DNA of 64,000 bases. Origin: Ostreococcus mediterraneus (lineage: Eukaryota; Chlorophyta; Mamiellophyceae; Mamiellales; Bathycoccaceae). A program made the translations under genes and the position numbers. Positions within the stretch are counted from its first letter, which is position 1; each line of letters starts with the position of its first letter. The stretch covers positions 372,001 through 436,000 of the forward strand of contig WMKK01000017.1 in assembly GCA_012295225.1 (NCBI GenBank), written 5' to 3'. Below the pieces are notes generated by a model. It was given only the letters and a program-made list of their open reading frames with translations. It was not told the origin of the DNA and did no database searches. Shown here in pieces: positions 28,472 through 37,299 of the stretch.

Positions 28472-31093
28472 TTACTCGGCGGCGCTGTCGACGTCTTCCT
28501 CGGCTTCAGTGGCGAGCACGGCGTCATCTTTGAAGAGAGAACGCACGGCTGGGATGAGTCTTGGAAGCATTGGTAAGTTGGCGAAATCGACGCTCATTAA
28601 ATCAAACGCCACCGCGGTGCGTTCGGTGTACGAGCCATCGAATATTGGAACTTTTGGATAGCGCTGGGAAAAGTGCGTTAAAATCGTGCGATACGCCCGC
28701 GCATCGTTCCCAGTCTGCACCGCCTCCTTCGTCGTCGAGTGACGCTTTTTAATCGCTTCGTCCTCCATACCGTTCTCGAACGTCGCTTCGTGCACGAGGA
28801 GCGTGGCGTCTCGAGCCGCCGCGACGAGGCTCGGGCACGGCCGCGTGTCTCCGGAATACACCATCGACCATCCGCGCTTGCCGACAATCTTTGCCCCATA
28901 GGCGTGCGCACAATGATTAACTTGCACGGCGATGATCTGATCGACGTCTGATCCCGACAGCGCTGCGCGAATGCGCGCTATTTCGGGACTCATAGTTTCG
29001 CTAACCCACTTTTCTCGCGTCGTCTCCGCCAAGTCGATGAAATCGGCGCCTAAATGCTCGAGTTCGCTATACAAGTCCAGAAATCTCCGAAGCGGTCGCG
29101 GACCGACGATGGGAATCACTGGCGCTTCTAAACCTCGCCGCTCGAACGCTTCTTGTCGAGAGGTGAGTATACGTGGCAATCCAACGTGATGGTCGGCGTG
29201 AATGTGCGAAATCCACACGAGCTTCAGCGCCATCAACTGTTCGTCAACTCTGTTGATGCCGTACCGGCGAATCATCTGCGCCAGCGACCCTTCTCCAGTA
29301 TCAAGCATTATATTTCCCGAGTAGTCATCGCCACCGAATTGCATGAAAAATCCAGAGACGTTGCGATATTTCGCTGGCATGGCGCTCCCGGTGCCGAGGA
29401 ACACGAGCTCGACGTCGCCGGGACGCATGGCGCGTAAATATTCTGGCACCGGGAAATCCGCTCCAGGACGTGACGCGTCGTACGTCTCGGACGGCAGCGG
29501 TGACGCAGGTTGCATAGCTTTAGATGCTAGCGCAATCGTGCTCTCGTCAACCTGCTTGCGATGCACAAAACTTGGAACAAATTGCGGCACCGCGCTCGCA
29601 TCCGCGCCCGCCGACTTGAGCGGAATCAACCCAAATTTAAGCAAATTCTTCCCCGCGATGGCGTTGGGAATGCCGCTCGGAATCTTATCAACGCGCTTAG
29701 CCATTGCTTCGCGTTTCGATGGACTCGGTGGGGGCGACGTTGGGTCACGCGCATCGGGAAATATCTCGGCGTGCAACGCGTGGAGGCGAGCCTGAATGCG
29801 AGCCGCCGACATAAAAATCGGTACCTCGTCCATCGCTTTGGCGTTTGCAAACACGTGCGACGCCTTACTCGCGCCCTCGAATGTTTTTTCTACTAGTGTT
29901 TTATACTCTGCGCTCGATACCACGGCGGCGCTGGCAATGTGCACGACAACACTGACGTCGGAAACGTCACCAAACAACGGCTTGGGCGCGTCGAGCGCCG
30001 CGCGGACGTGCGCATTCGTCGGCGCGTCAAACACAATGACGCGAGGACCAGGCTGCTCGGGCCCGACGCACATCTCTGGCGTAATCACCGTTCCATTTAC
30101 TAGCGTAATTGATTGCCCGCGCACGAGTGCACCGCGTTGTGGTCCTTGAGGCACGCCAAGTTTGACTGCGCTCGCCATGTCAAATTTTCCCGGGACGCCG
30201 GCGAGCTTGACGTCGTAGCTCGCGACTGCATCTAATGCATAGTATTCCTCTTCGTCGTCGTGGTCGAGTTTAGCACGTTTTGCGTTCGCTCCTGCGCGCG
30301 CTTCATCGCTGAACGAATCATATTCACGATCGTACGTGTCGGCCTCCTCGTCGTACGCGTCCTCGTCGTACCCGTCGTGACGCGCCCAACCGCCGACGAC
30401 CACCGGCGTAATCGTAACCACACCATCATTCACAATCACCTCACTATCGAGAACGCTCGCACACGAGTCGCGCTCGAATCCATTCTCTCCTATCGCCACC
30501 CCGCGTCCTTGCCCAAATAACGTCTTCGTCGCTCGAATCAACGCGCGCAACGGACTCGCCGGCGCGTGCACGTCCACGCGTCTCGTCTCAAATGTCGATG
30601 CATTCCCCGCGCCATTCCCCGCGCCTTGCGCCGTCAGCGCGCCATCACTCATGGTGAGTAGCATTCCAGTCAACCCCCCGGCGCTCGCCGCGTTCACGCG
30701 CGTGAGCATGATTCTATTCGTCCTTTGCAACTTTAACCGACGTTCGACGCAAAACCTTTGAAACCCTTCACCGACGTTGAACACGTATCGATGACTATCG
30801 GTAAACACCAGCACGCTCGGCGCCGTGACGTCATGAGAGTCCGCGTTCAAGCCTAGAATCTGCACGTACGCGTTGCCCAGACGCTTCGCCGCGAGCGGCG
30901 GCGGCGCTGCGCCGCGAGACGTCATGCCCGGTCGTTGGCTGCGATTCGCTGCCGATGAAAACGACGTCTGCACCGCGTGCGCAACGCGCTCAACGTCCGT
31001 GCGCGCGCGCGATTCGCACGATACGACGTGCGTGCGTCCACTCGCGCCGATAAGCGCACACCACCGCGCGAAATCGCGTGGCGCACGGCGCAT
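28472..31093 (-). CDS. ELAC2: Long-form tRNase Z (ELAC2 type)
   Basis: 873 aa; cuts the 3' trailer from pre-tRNA so CCA can be added. The long form is a fused pair of metallo-beta-lactamase halves. The N-terminal inactive half has VNVGEGFQRF and a Gly/Lys-poor exosite region. The C-terminal half has LGTGSAMPAKYRNVSG, the zinc motif HIHADH with H630, H632, D634 and H635, and the late AHAYG and HEATF motifs. The first 56 residues (MRRAPRDFARWCALIG) are basic and transit-like; an alternative ATG at 30925 would remove them, so dual targeting by alternative starts is possible. The frame continues upstream of 31093 into the promoter of the aldo/keto reductase, but that translation is Arg-rich and unsupported. 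Confidence 0.9.
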   Translation of the reverse strand: MRRAPRDFARWCALIGASGRTHVVSCESRARTDVERVAHAVQTSFSSAANRSQRPGMTSRGAAPPPLAAKRLGNAYVQILGLNADSHDVTAPSVLVFTDSHRYVFNVGEGFQRFCVERRLKLQRTNRIMLTRVNAASAGGLTGMLLTMSDGALTAQGAGNGAGNASTFETRRVDVHAPASPLRALIRATKTLFGQGRGVAIGENGFERDSCASVLDSEVIVNDGVVTITPVVVGGWARHDGYDEDAYDEEADTYDREYDSFSDEARAGANAKRAKLDHDDEEEYYALDAVASYDVKLAGVPGKFDMASAVKLGVPQGPQRGALVRGQSITLVNGTVITPEMCVGPEQPGPRVIVFDAPTNAHVRAALDAPKPLFGDVSDVSVVVHIASAAVVSSAEYKTLVEKTFEGASKASHVFANAKAMDEVPIFMSAARIQARLHALHAEIFPDARDPTSPPPSPSKREAMAKRVDKIPSGIPNAIAGKNLLKFGLIPLKSAGADASAVPQFVPSFVHRKQVDESTIALASKAMQPASPLPSETYDASRPGADFPVPEYLRAMRPGDVELVFLGTGSAMPAKYRNVSGFFMQFGGDDYSGNIMLDTGEGSLAQMIRRYGINRVDEQLMALKLVWISHIHADHHVGLPRILTSRQEAFERRGLEAPVIPIVGPRPLRRFLDLYSELEHLGADFIDLAETTREKWVSETMSPEIARIRAALSGSDVDQIIAVQVNHCAHAYGAKIVGKRGWSMVYSGDTRPCPSLVAAARDATLLVHEATFENGMEDEAIKKRHSTTKEAVQTGNDARAYRTILTHFSQRYPKVPIFDGSYTERTAVAFDLMSVDFANLPMLPRLIPAVRSLFKDDAVLATEAEEDVDSAAE

Positions 31094-31252
31094 ACAATGC
31101 GTGCGTGACAATGACGAAAAAGTAACTTTAAGCGTCACACGCCGACGCCGCTGACGACGCCGCTGACGACGTCGCTGACGACGCACGACTGCCGCGAACC
31201 ATCGCGCGCACCGGTGCGCGTCGCCGTCACTCGTACCCGCGCCGCCGCCTCG

Positions 31253-32326
31253 ATGCCGTGCGCGTCGACGCCGCACGCGCGTGTCCCAGCGCGCGGTGGT
31301 TACGCCAAACGTCGTCATCAATCCACGACGAATCGCGCCGTGTCCACGCGCGCCGCGGCGTCTTCCGCGGGCGCGGACGATGGGGATTACTTTACGCTCG
31401 CCAGCGGCGCGCGCGTGTCCAAGCTCGGGATCGGGACGATGGATTGGGGCGACACCGAACGCGGATTCAATGCGAGGTTTCGCGAGAAGGACCTCGCCGA
31501 AGCGTTTGCGTACGCGTTGGACCATGGAGTGAATTTCATCGATACCGCCGAAGTTTACGGCGCCAAGTCTGCGGCGTATGAACAAACGAGCGAGCACATT
31601 GTGGGGCGTTTGAATGCCGCGCGTGATTGCGAGGCGTTCGTGGGGACAAAGGTGTTTACGGTGCCGTGGACCAACGTCATCATGGGCGGCGGGTTGCGAC
31701 TGAGCTCAAAGGCGCTCGTGGATGCGCTTCGCGCGTCCGTGGCGAGAAATGAAGGTCGGCCGATGGATTTATGGTCCATTCACTTTCCGTTCCCGACGTG
31801 GAGTCAGCAGGCGTTGACGGATGCGTTGAGAGAAGGGTTGGATTTGGGGTTGTGTAAATCCGTCGGCGTGAGTAATTACGACGAGGCGCAAATGACAGAG
31901 GCGTACGAGTTACTTCGTAAGCACGACATCCCGCTCGTGACGAATCAAGTCAAGTATTCTTTGCTCGACCGTACGTGCGAGAAATCGGGATTACTACGCG
32001 CGGCAAAAGATATGAATGTGCGCGTGGTGGCGTACTCGCCGCTCGGCGGGGGAGAGTTGCAATCGAGCAAAGACGCCGAGATTAAAACTCTGTGTAAGCT
32101 TTTAGAATTTATCGGCGCCATGGGACACGGTGGGCGCACGACCACACAAGTGGCGTTGAATTATTTAATGTGTAAGGGCGCGATTCCTATCGCTGGGTGT
32201 TCGTCGAAGCGCCGCGCGAAGGAATATTGCGGCGCTTTAGGATGGTCGTTAGATCCAGCCGACGTCGAAATGCTGGATGAAAAACTAGATTATATCGAGA
32301 AACAAAAGAAGAAGAGTCCTATTTAA
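31253..32326 (+). CDS. Plastid-targeted aldo/keto reductase
   Basis: 357 aa NADPH-dependent oxidoreductase with a TIM-barrel fold. A Ser/Arg/Ala-rich transit-like peptide of about 50 residues precedes VSKLGIGTMDWGD. The catalytic tetrad can be seen: Asp in NFIDTAEVYG, Tyr in EVYG, Lys in FVGTKVF and His in WSIHFPFP. The C-terminal cofactor segment reads IPIAGCSSKRRAKE. This group of plant plastid AKRs includes poorly characterised enzymes, so no substrate is proposed. The ATG at 31253 was used because the upstream extension starts with GTG. It ends only 18 bases before the last coding base of the convergent armadillo gene. Confidence 0.88.
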   Translation: MPCASTPHARVPARGGYAKRRHQSTTNRAVSTRAAASSAGADDGDYFTLASGARVSKLGIGTMDWGDTERGFNARFREKDLAEAFAYALDHGVNFIDTAEVYGAKSAAYEQTSEHIVGRLNAARDCEAFVGTKVFTVPWTNVIMGGGLRLSSKALVDALRASVARNEGRPMDLWSIHFPFPTWSQQALTDALREGLDLGLCKSVGVSNYDEAQMTEAYELLRKHDIPLVTNQVKYSLLDRTCEKSGLLRAAKDMNVRVVAYSPLGGGELQSSKDAEIKTLCKLLEFIGAMGHGGRTTTQVALNYLMCKGAIPIAGCSSKRRAKEYCGALGWSLDPADVEMLDEKLDYIEKQKKKSPI

Positions 32327-32344
32327 TACAAGTACTAATGTTAC

Positions 32345-33751
32345 TCAATGTTGCTCATCCGTCGCGTTCGCAGCTAACCGACTCATGGCGAGCGACAACG
32401 CCGAGCTCGAATGCTCGCGGTTACCCAATAGAGACGACGGCGAAGACGAGCGTCGCCGCGACAACGCTTCGTCAAATGTCAAGCCTTGCGAAGTCGCCCT
32501 CGGAGACGAGCACTCTTCCTGGGCGACTAAATAATCTAACACCTGCGCGCCTTGCTCTTGAGCATAAATAGCCTTGCGTCCTTCGATGTCGAGCGCGAGG
32601 ACGCTTAATACGCTCATGGCGTCGTCGCGGGACGTCGCGCACCCTTCCCGAGCGAGCGAGACTAACGCATCCGTCACGCGTTCATGCACCATGTGCGCCT
32701 TATTCGACGGTTGCCACACGAGCGCCCACAACGCGAGCGCCGCATCCGCAGCCGCGGGTTCTAACGAACTTCGCAACCGCAACAGTGTCGTCAACACGTC
32801 GATGAGTTCGTGAAAGAAATTCAACCCGCCCATGGCCAACGCCGAACCGTACGCGCGCTTTTCATCCATCGACGCGTCCTCTCTGTCTTGACCACGTCCC
32901 GAGCTGCCGACAGCAATGGTATCGACCGCATCACCACTGTTCGTCATCGCATCACCCGCGAGCGCGCGCAGCGCGCCCACGCACGCGGCGCGCACACTTT
33001 TTCCACCCAAAGCCGTCGCCACGAGCGGGATGACCGCCCCGCATCTTGCCACGGCCCGTCGTCCCGCCGGCCCGCTCGCGCATAAATCTCTCAACCCAAT
33101 CGCGCACTCCGTGTGCGCGACGGACACGTCGGACGATAAAATCACCACCATGCTCTCCACCGCGCTTTCGCACGTCAAATCCACCGCGCTCGGGTGACTC
33201 GAGATTGGAAACAACCGTCGGCGGTTCAACGTCGACGAACGCTCGCTCACGCGCGTCAGCGCGTCCGCGGCGTACGTCGCATCGTCCCGTGCTTCATCCG
33301 CGCCCGCCGCGCGCTCAACGCATCTTGTGAGTGCGTTTAACGCACCACTGCGAATGAGCATCTTACATACGTCTGGTGAGCTCGCGAGCGCGCTCAGAGA
33401 CCGCGCGACGTGCGCGGAGCCTCGCTCGTCCAGCGTTCCACTTTCGAGCGCCTTGAGCAACGCCGGAATCACCCCAGCGCTCGCGTACGCGTGCAACGCT
33501 AAGTCATCTGTCTTTAGTAATCGCAGCGCCGTCAACGCGCCTACCTTGTCGCTCAACCCGCACGAACGAACGACGACGTGAATCAATGCCAAGACTTGTT
33601 GGCCTCGAGTCGAGCGCGCGAACGCGTCCCCGGGACCTTCGGCGTCGACGCAGAGCTTACGAATGTGCGCCAGCGCGTCGGTAGACGATGGTGCGTGTGA
33701 CAATGCGTCGATGGCGGCGCGCATCGTCGCCGCCGCGCTCGGTGCTGACAT
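32345..33751 (-). CDS. Armadillo-repeat protein, function unknown
   Basis: 468 aa, almost entirely alpha-helical with a repeating pattern of Ala/Leu-rich helices typical of armadillo folds (ASAGVIPALLKALESG, LIRSGALNALTRCVE, RCGAVIPLVATAL). About six to eight repeat units can be guessed between residues 40 and 400. The C-terminus is Ser-rich (RRRSSSPSSLLG) and may be phosphorylated. There are no other domains, signal peptide or membrane segment. Armadillo proteins act as binding platforms; nothing in the sequence identifies the partner. Its 3' end nearly touches the aldo/keto reductase. Confidence 0.72.
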   Translation of the reverse strand: MSAPSAAATMRAAIDALSHAPSSTDALAHIRKLCVDAEGPGDAFARSTRGQQVLALIHVVVRSCGLSDKVGALTALRLLKTDDLALHAYASAGVIPALLKALESGTLDERGSAHVARSLSALASSPDVCKMLIRSGALNALTRCVERAAGADEARDDATYAADALTRVSERSSTLNRRRLFPISSHPSAVDLTCESAVESMVVILSSDVSVAHTECAIGLRDLCASGPAGRRAVARCGAVIPLVATALGGKSVRAACVGALRALAGDAMTNSGDAVDTIAVGSSGRGQDREDASMDEKRAYGSALAMGGLNFFHELIDVLTTLLRLRSSLEPAAADAALALWALVWQPSNKAHMVHERVTDALVSLAREGCATSRDDAMSVLSVLALDIEGRKAIYAQEQGAQVLDYLVAQEECSSPRATSQGLTFDEALSRRRSSSPSSLLGNREHSSSALSLAMSRLAANATDEQH

Positions 33752-33929
33752 GGTTGCGTTGAAATGTGACGCGTAAGACGTGAACCACCCGCGAGGATGC
33801 GCGTAGAGTTACAAGAAGAAGCGAATTTTAGCGAAACAAATATTTTCTGGATGCGCCGACCAATCACATATGGGTGTCGTCGTCATCGCGTCGTACGCGT
33901 ACACCGTCGTTGTTGTCGTTGTCTTAACC

Positions 33930-34928
33930 TTACAACAGGTGTTCATTCTTGTACGTCGTCGCGAATTCGCGAATATTGCCGACGATGAAAAACGCCCCGC
34001 AAATTCTAACCGTGCGCGCGGCGCCGCCTTGATACAAGGCTCGAATACCGCCTTGTTTATACACCTCACCGATCGCTTGCGTGGCACTGGTATATTTCAC
34101 CCCAGCTAAATCACTCTGCATGCACGTCTTCGCGGTGTCGATCGGGTGCGTCATGAGCGCCGCCATCGTCCCCGCGGCGGAGCTCCCGAGCACGCTCGCC
34201 GTTAAATCCCCGAGCTCGGGCTTTGCCGCTTTAATCTTCGACGTCAACACCGGTCCTAACCCGAGATACCCCGCGGTATAAATGCTCTCACGCGCGGCGC
34301 ACGACATCGTCCCTCGCCACATCTTCGCCAACCCACCATCGCGAACGACGGCGGAAATCGTCGCCCCGGGTCCGAGCTTCATCTTGCCTTGCTGAATCAC
34401 GGTTAAGTCGACGGGGGAATACAACGACGCGCTCAATGCGCCAGCACCCATCGCGACGCCAATCTGCTCGACATCCGTCAACGCACGAGTACCATTCGTT
34501 AACGCGCGCTCGAGAACACCATTCACGGCGACTTGTGCGGCGGTAATCGGCGCTAAAGACGACGCGTTCGCGACGACGCCGCGATACCAGCCCCCCACCG
34601 ACGTCGGCAGCGCGCGGCCATCTTGGACGCAAATCTTAAACGTAATCAGCGGCACTGCGACGTTGACACGCACAAACGCAAAGGAAACAATATCGTCAGT
34701 CATCTTATACGTCGCATTCGCCACCCGCACTCATTCGCGACGCCTCATCGCGCACGCATTCCGAAAAGTCGCGACGATAATCATCGCGTCTCATCCATCC
34801 ATCGCCTCGCGACACCACGCACTTTGCACGCATGTTTCGACGATGCCACCGAAGGCGCCGACGGCGAGGTTTTCAAAATCATTCAAAGGCACGCGCGCGT
34901 TCGGTCGTTGCGCGACCGCGGGCGGCAT
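33930..34928 (-). CDS. Mitochondrial carrier family (SLC25) protein
   Basis: 276 aa from exon 1 (34823..34928) and exon 2 (33930..34654). The 168-nt intron has a GTGCGT donor, TGACTGACG branch-like site and GCAG acceptor, and the junction makes a Met codon: FENLAVGAFGGIVETCVQ|MPLITFK. The splice rebuilds the first transmembrane helix and its signature. Carriers have three repeats with Px(D/E)xx(K/R). Here repeat 1 reads PLITFK (Ile in the acidic place), repeat 2 SPVDLTVIQ (no basic residue at the end) and repeat 3 HPIDTAK (canonical). The two altered signatures suggest an unusual salt-bridge gate. The substrate is unknown. The continuous frame beyond 34654 starts with GTG and reads through the intron. 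Confidence 0.82.
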
Positions 34929-35193
34929 GGCGTCGGTCGAACTGTGCGGCACGGGACAGATAAAACGACGCGCGAGACGCCCCCTCGTGTGGGCACACGG
35001 GGTGTGTTCTTCGGGGTTAGATACAGGGTTACGGTGTAGAGTACGTATTTCCCGAATGTCCGATTATAGGTAGTGGACCGGTTGATGCGTGTGATAGTAG
35101 TTTTGGTTAGTTGAATATGTGTTTTGAACTCACCCGTGGACGTGGATGGCGTTCGTGGCGGCGGCGCGCGGGTGCGGTCGCGCGTGCGCCATT

Positions 35194-35224
<31 letters not shown>

Positions 35225-35412
35225 GGGGACTCGGCGATCGCGTGTGGTGGTGGTATAACGCACTCTTTATATATAGCGTTCGTCGTGGGTCGCATCGACG
35301 ACGTTCGCGCGCGTTGCGTCGCGTTCGTTCGCGTTCGCATCGATTCGATTCGATTCGACTCGCTGGCGGCTGGACACTTATTGATTGATTTATTCATTCA
35401 ATCCATCGACGA
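34929..35412. promoter_or_regulatory. Divergent spacer, mitochondrial carrier / DBP3-like helicase
   Basis: 484 bp with no supported gene. A run of ATTCG units at 35341-35362 lies 51-72 bp upstream of the helicase ATG and resembles one upstream of NSA2. A GAC/ACG trinucleotide run lies at about 35195-35222, and GGTATAACGCACTCTTTATATATAG near 35250-35275 could be a TATA element about 140 bp before the helicase start codon. Confidence 0.45.
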
Positions 35413-37050
35413 ATGGGGTCGTCATCGATGATGAAGAGCGATAAGAAGCGTAAAGATCGCGAAAGCGGTGGCGACGCTGCGGCGGAGAAGCAGCGCAAGG
35501 CGGAGAAGAAGGCACGGAAGGCGGAAAAGAAGGCGAAGAAGGAGGCGAGCGCGAGCGGCGAGGAAGCGCCTCCGACTCCGGGACGAAAAGTGGAAAAGAA
35601 GACGACGACTTTGGTGAAAGTACCGAGCGTGGAGGATTTCAGAAAGGAGCACTCGATTGAGATCAAGTTTGCGTGCGATCAGACGCGTTTGTTGGAACCG
35701 TTTACGAGTTTTGACGACGCGGCGTTTCCAAAGGCGTTGCGCTCGGCGCTCAAGGCGCAAGGATACGCGGCGCCGACGCCGATTCAAGCCGAGGCGTGGC
35801 CGATACTTTTGAAGGGTAAAGATGTCGTAGCGATTGCGAAGACTGGGAGCGGGAAGACGTGCGGGTTTCTGCTTCCGGCGCTGGCGAAGATTATGACCAC
35901 TGGGTCGCAAAAGGCGCCAGAAATGCAACTCGTGGATGGTCGATGGAGACCGGGCGCCGTGGCGCCGTCAGTGATTGTTTTGGCGCCCACGCGCGAGCTT
36001 GCGATTCAGATCCACGCCGAGTGCGAGAAATTCTGTCAAGCTGCGGGCGCGAAGTCCGTCGTGCTCTATGGTGGCGCGGCTAAGGGTGACCAGTTGCGCG
36101 CGTTGCGTTCGGGCGCCGACGTCGTCGTCGCGACGCCGGGTCGGATTAACGACTTTTTAGAACCCCCGCCGGGGTTCACCGCGCCCGTGACCGCCACGAA
36201 CGCCGCGTACGTGGTGCTAGACGAAGCTGACCGCATGCTCGACATGGGATTTGAGCCGCAAATTAAAAAGATTTTAAAGCTTTGCCCAAAGGCGAGGCAG
36301 ACGGTGATGTTCACCGCCACGTGGCCGAAATCGGTACAAAAGATTGCTGACGCGTTCACGAGCAAGCCCGTGCACATTCAAATTGGCAGTGGTGGCAACA
36401 AGCTCACGGCGAATAAATCCATCACCCAGCACATCGAGGTGTTGGAGGAGGATGAAAAGTTTGAACGGTGCGTGGCGATTCTGAAAAAGGAACTCGGCAA
36501 AAACGATACGTGCATCATGTTCGCTGGGACCAAGCGTCGATGCGATTTCTTAGACCGTCGCTTGAAAACAGCAGGCTTTTCTTCCGCGGGCGCGATTCAC
36601 GGCGATAAAGAACAGTACGAACGCGAGTTGGTGCTGAATAACTTCCGTCAAGGACGTGGGAACATTCTCGTCGCCACGGATGTCGCCGCGCGCGGATTGG
36701 ACATCCCGGGCGTCGCCGCCGTCGTCGTGTACGATTTCCCGCTTCAAGTCGAAGACTACGTTCATCGTATCGGTCGTACTGGTCGTGCGGGCAAAGAAGG
36801 CAAAGCGTTTACGTTTTTCACGCACGAAAACCGGGGCGCGGCGAACGAACTCATTGAAATCCTCCAAGGCGCCGACCAACAAGTGCCGCTCGCGTTACAA
36901 GCCATGCAACGCAAGGGCGGCGGCGGCGGCGGCGGTCGAGGCTTCCGTGGTGGTGGCCGCGGTCGCGGTGGCGGTGGACGCGGTGGTGGTGGCCGCGGAG
37001 GCGGCCGAGGCGGCGGCGGTGGCGGTCGCTTCAATCGCGGCAAATGGTAA
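35413..37050 (+). CDS. DBP3: DEAD-box RNA helicase, DBP3 / RH5 type
   Basis: 545 aa ATP-dependent RNA helicase, probably nucleolar and acting in 60S rRNA processing. The Lys/Glu-rich N-terminus (KKRKDRESGG, KAEKKARKAEKKAK) is like yeast Dbp3 and plant RH5. The core motifs are all present: Q motif with AAPTPIQAEAW, motif I AKTGSGKT near 141, PTRELA, TPGR, DEAD near 270, motif III as TAT in FTATWPKSV rather than SAT, ATDVAARGLDIPGV, and HRIGRTGRAG. The tail is a run of RGG repeats that can bind RNA. The start ATG is the first in frame. It shares an ATTCG motif in its 5' flank with NSA2, another 60S factor. Confidence 0.9.
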   Translation: MGSSSMMKSDKKRKDRESGGDAAAEKQRKAEKKARKAEKKAKKEASASGEEAPPTPGRKVEKKTTTLVKVPSVEDFRKEHSIEIKFACDQTRLLEPFTSFDDAAFPKALRSALKAQGYAAPTPIQAEAWPILLKGKDVVAIAKTGSGKTCGFLLPALAKIMTTGSQKAPEMQLVDGRWRPGAVAPSVIVLAPTRELAIQIHAECEKFCQAAGAKSVVLYGGAAKGDQLRALRSGADVVVATPGRINDFLEPPPGFTAPVTATNAAYVVLDEADRMLDMGFEPQIKKILKLCPKARQTVMFTATWPKSVQKIADAFTSKPVHIQIGSGGNKLTANKSITQHIEVLEEDEKFERCVAILKKELGKNDTCIMFAGTKRRCDFLDRRLKTAGFSSAGAIHGDKEQYERELVLNNFRQGRGNILVATDVAARGLDIPGVAAVVVYDFPLQVEDYVHRIGRTGRAGKEGKAFTFFTHENRGAANELIEILQGADQQVPLALQAMQRKGGGGGGGRGFRGGGRGRGGGGRGGGGRGGGRGGGGGGRFNRGKW

Positions 37051-37299
37051 CGACGGGACATGAAACGCGCCGTGTAATTACGTGTATTGATTCTTTCCAA
37101 TTCCCTCAGCGCGCACGCGCATCGCATCGCACGCCATACTACTCCATAGCCATTCTCGCATGTGCGCTCGCGCGGCGTCGCACACGCATTCGTGCGCCAT
37201 CGATGGCGAACGCGCGCGACGTTTCAATCCAAATCCAAAAGCCCTCGTGTGTTCATCATTCGCATTCGCGCGTCACATACCGGCGCGACGCTCGTCGCC

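Noticed and set aside
31094-31597. 168-codon extension of RNase Z
   Set aside because: Overlaps the aldo/keto reductase on the other strand and reads as Arg/Gln repeats.
34655-34730. Unspliced N-terminus of the mitochondrial carrier
   Set aside because: Begins with GTG, reads through an intron with donor, branch and acceptor signals, and lacks the first transmembrane helix that the spliced model restores.
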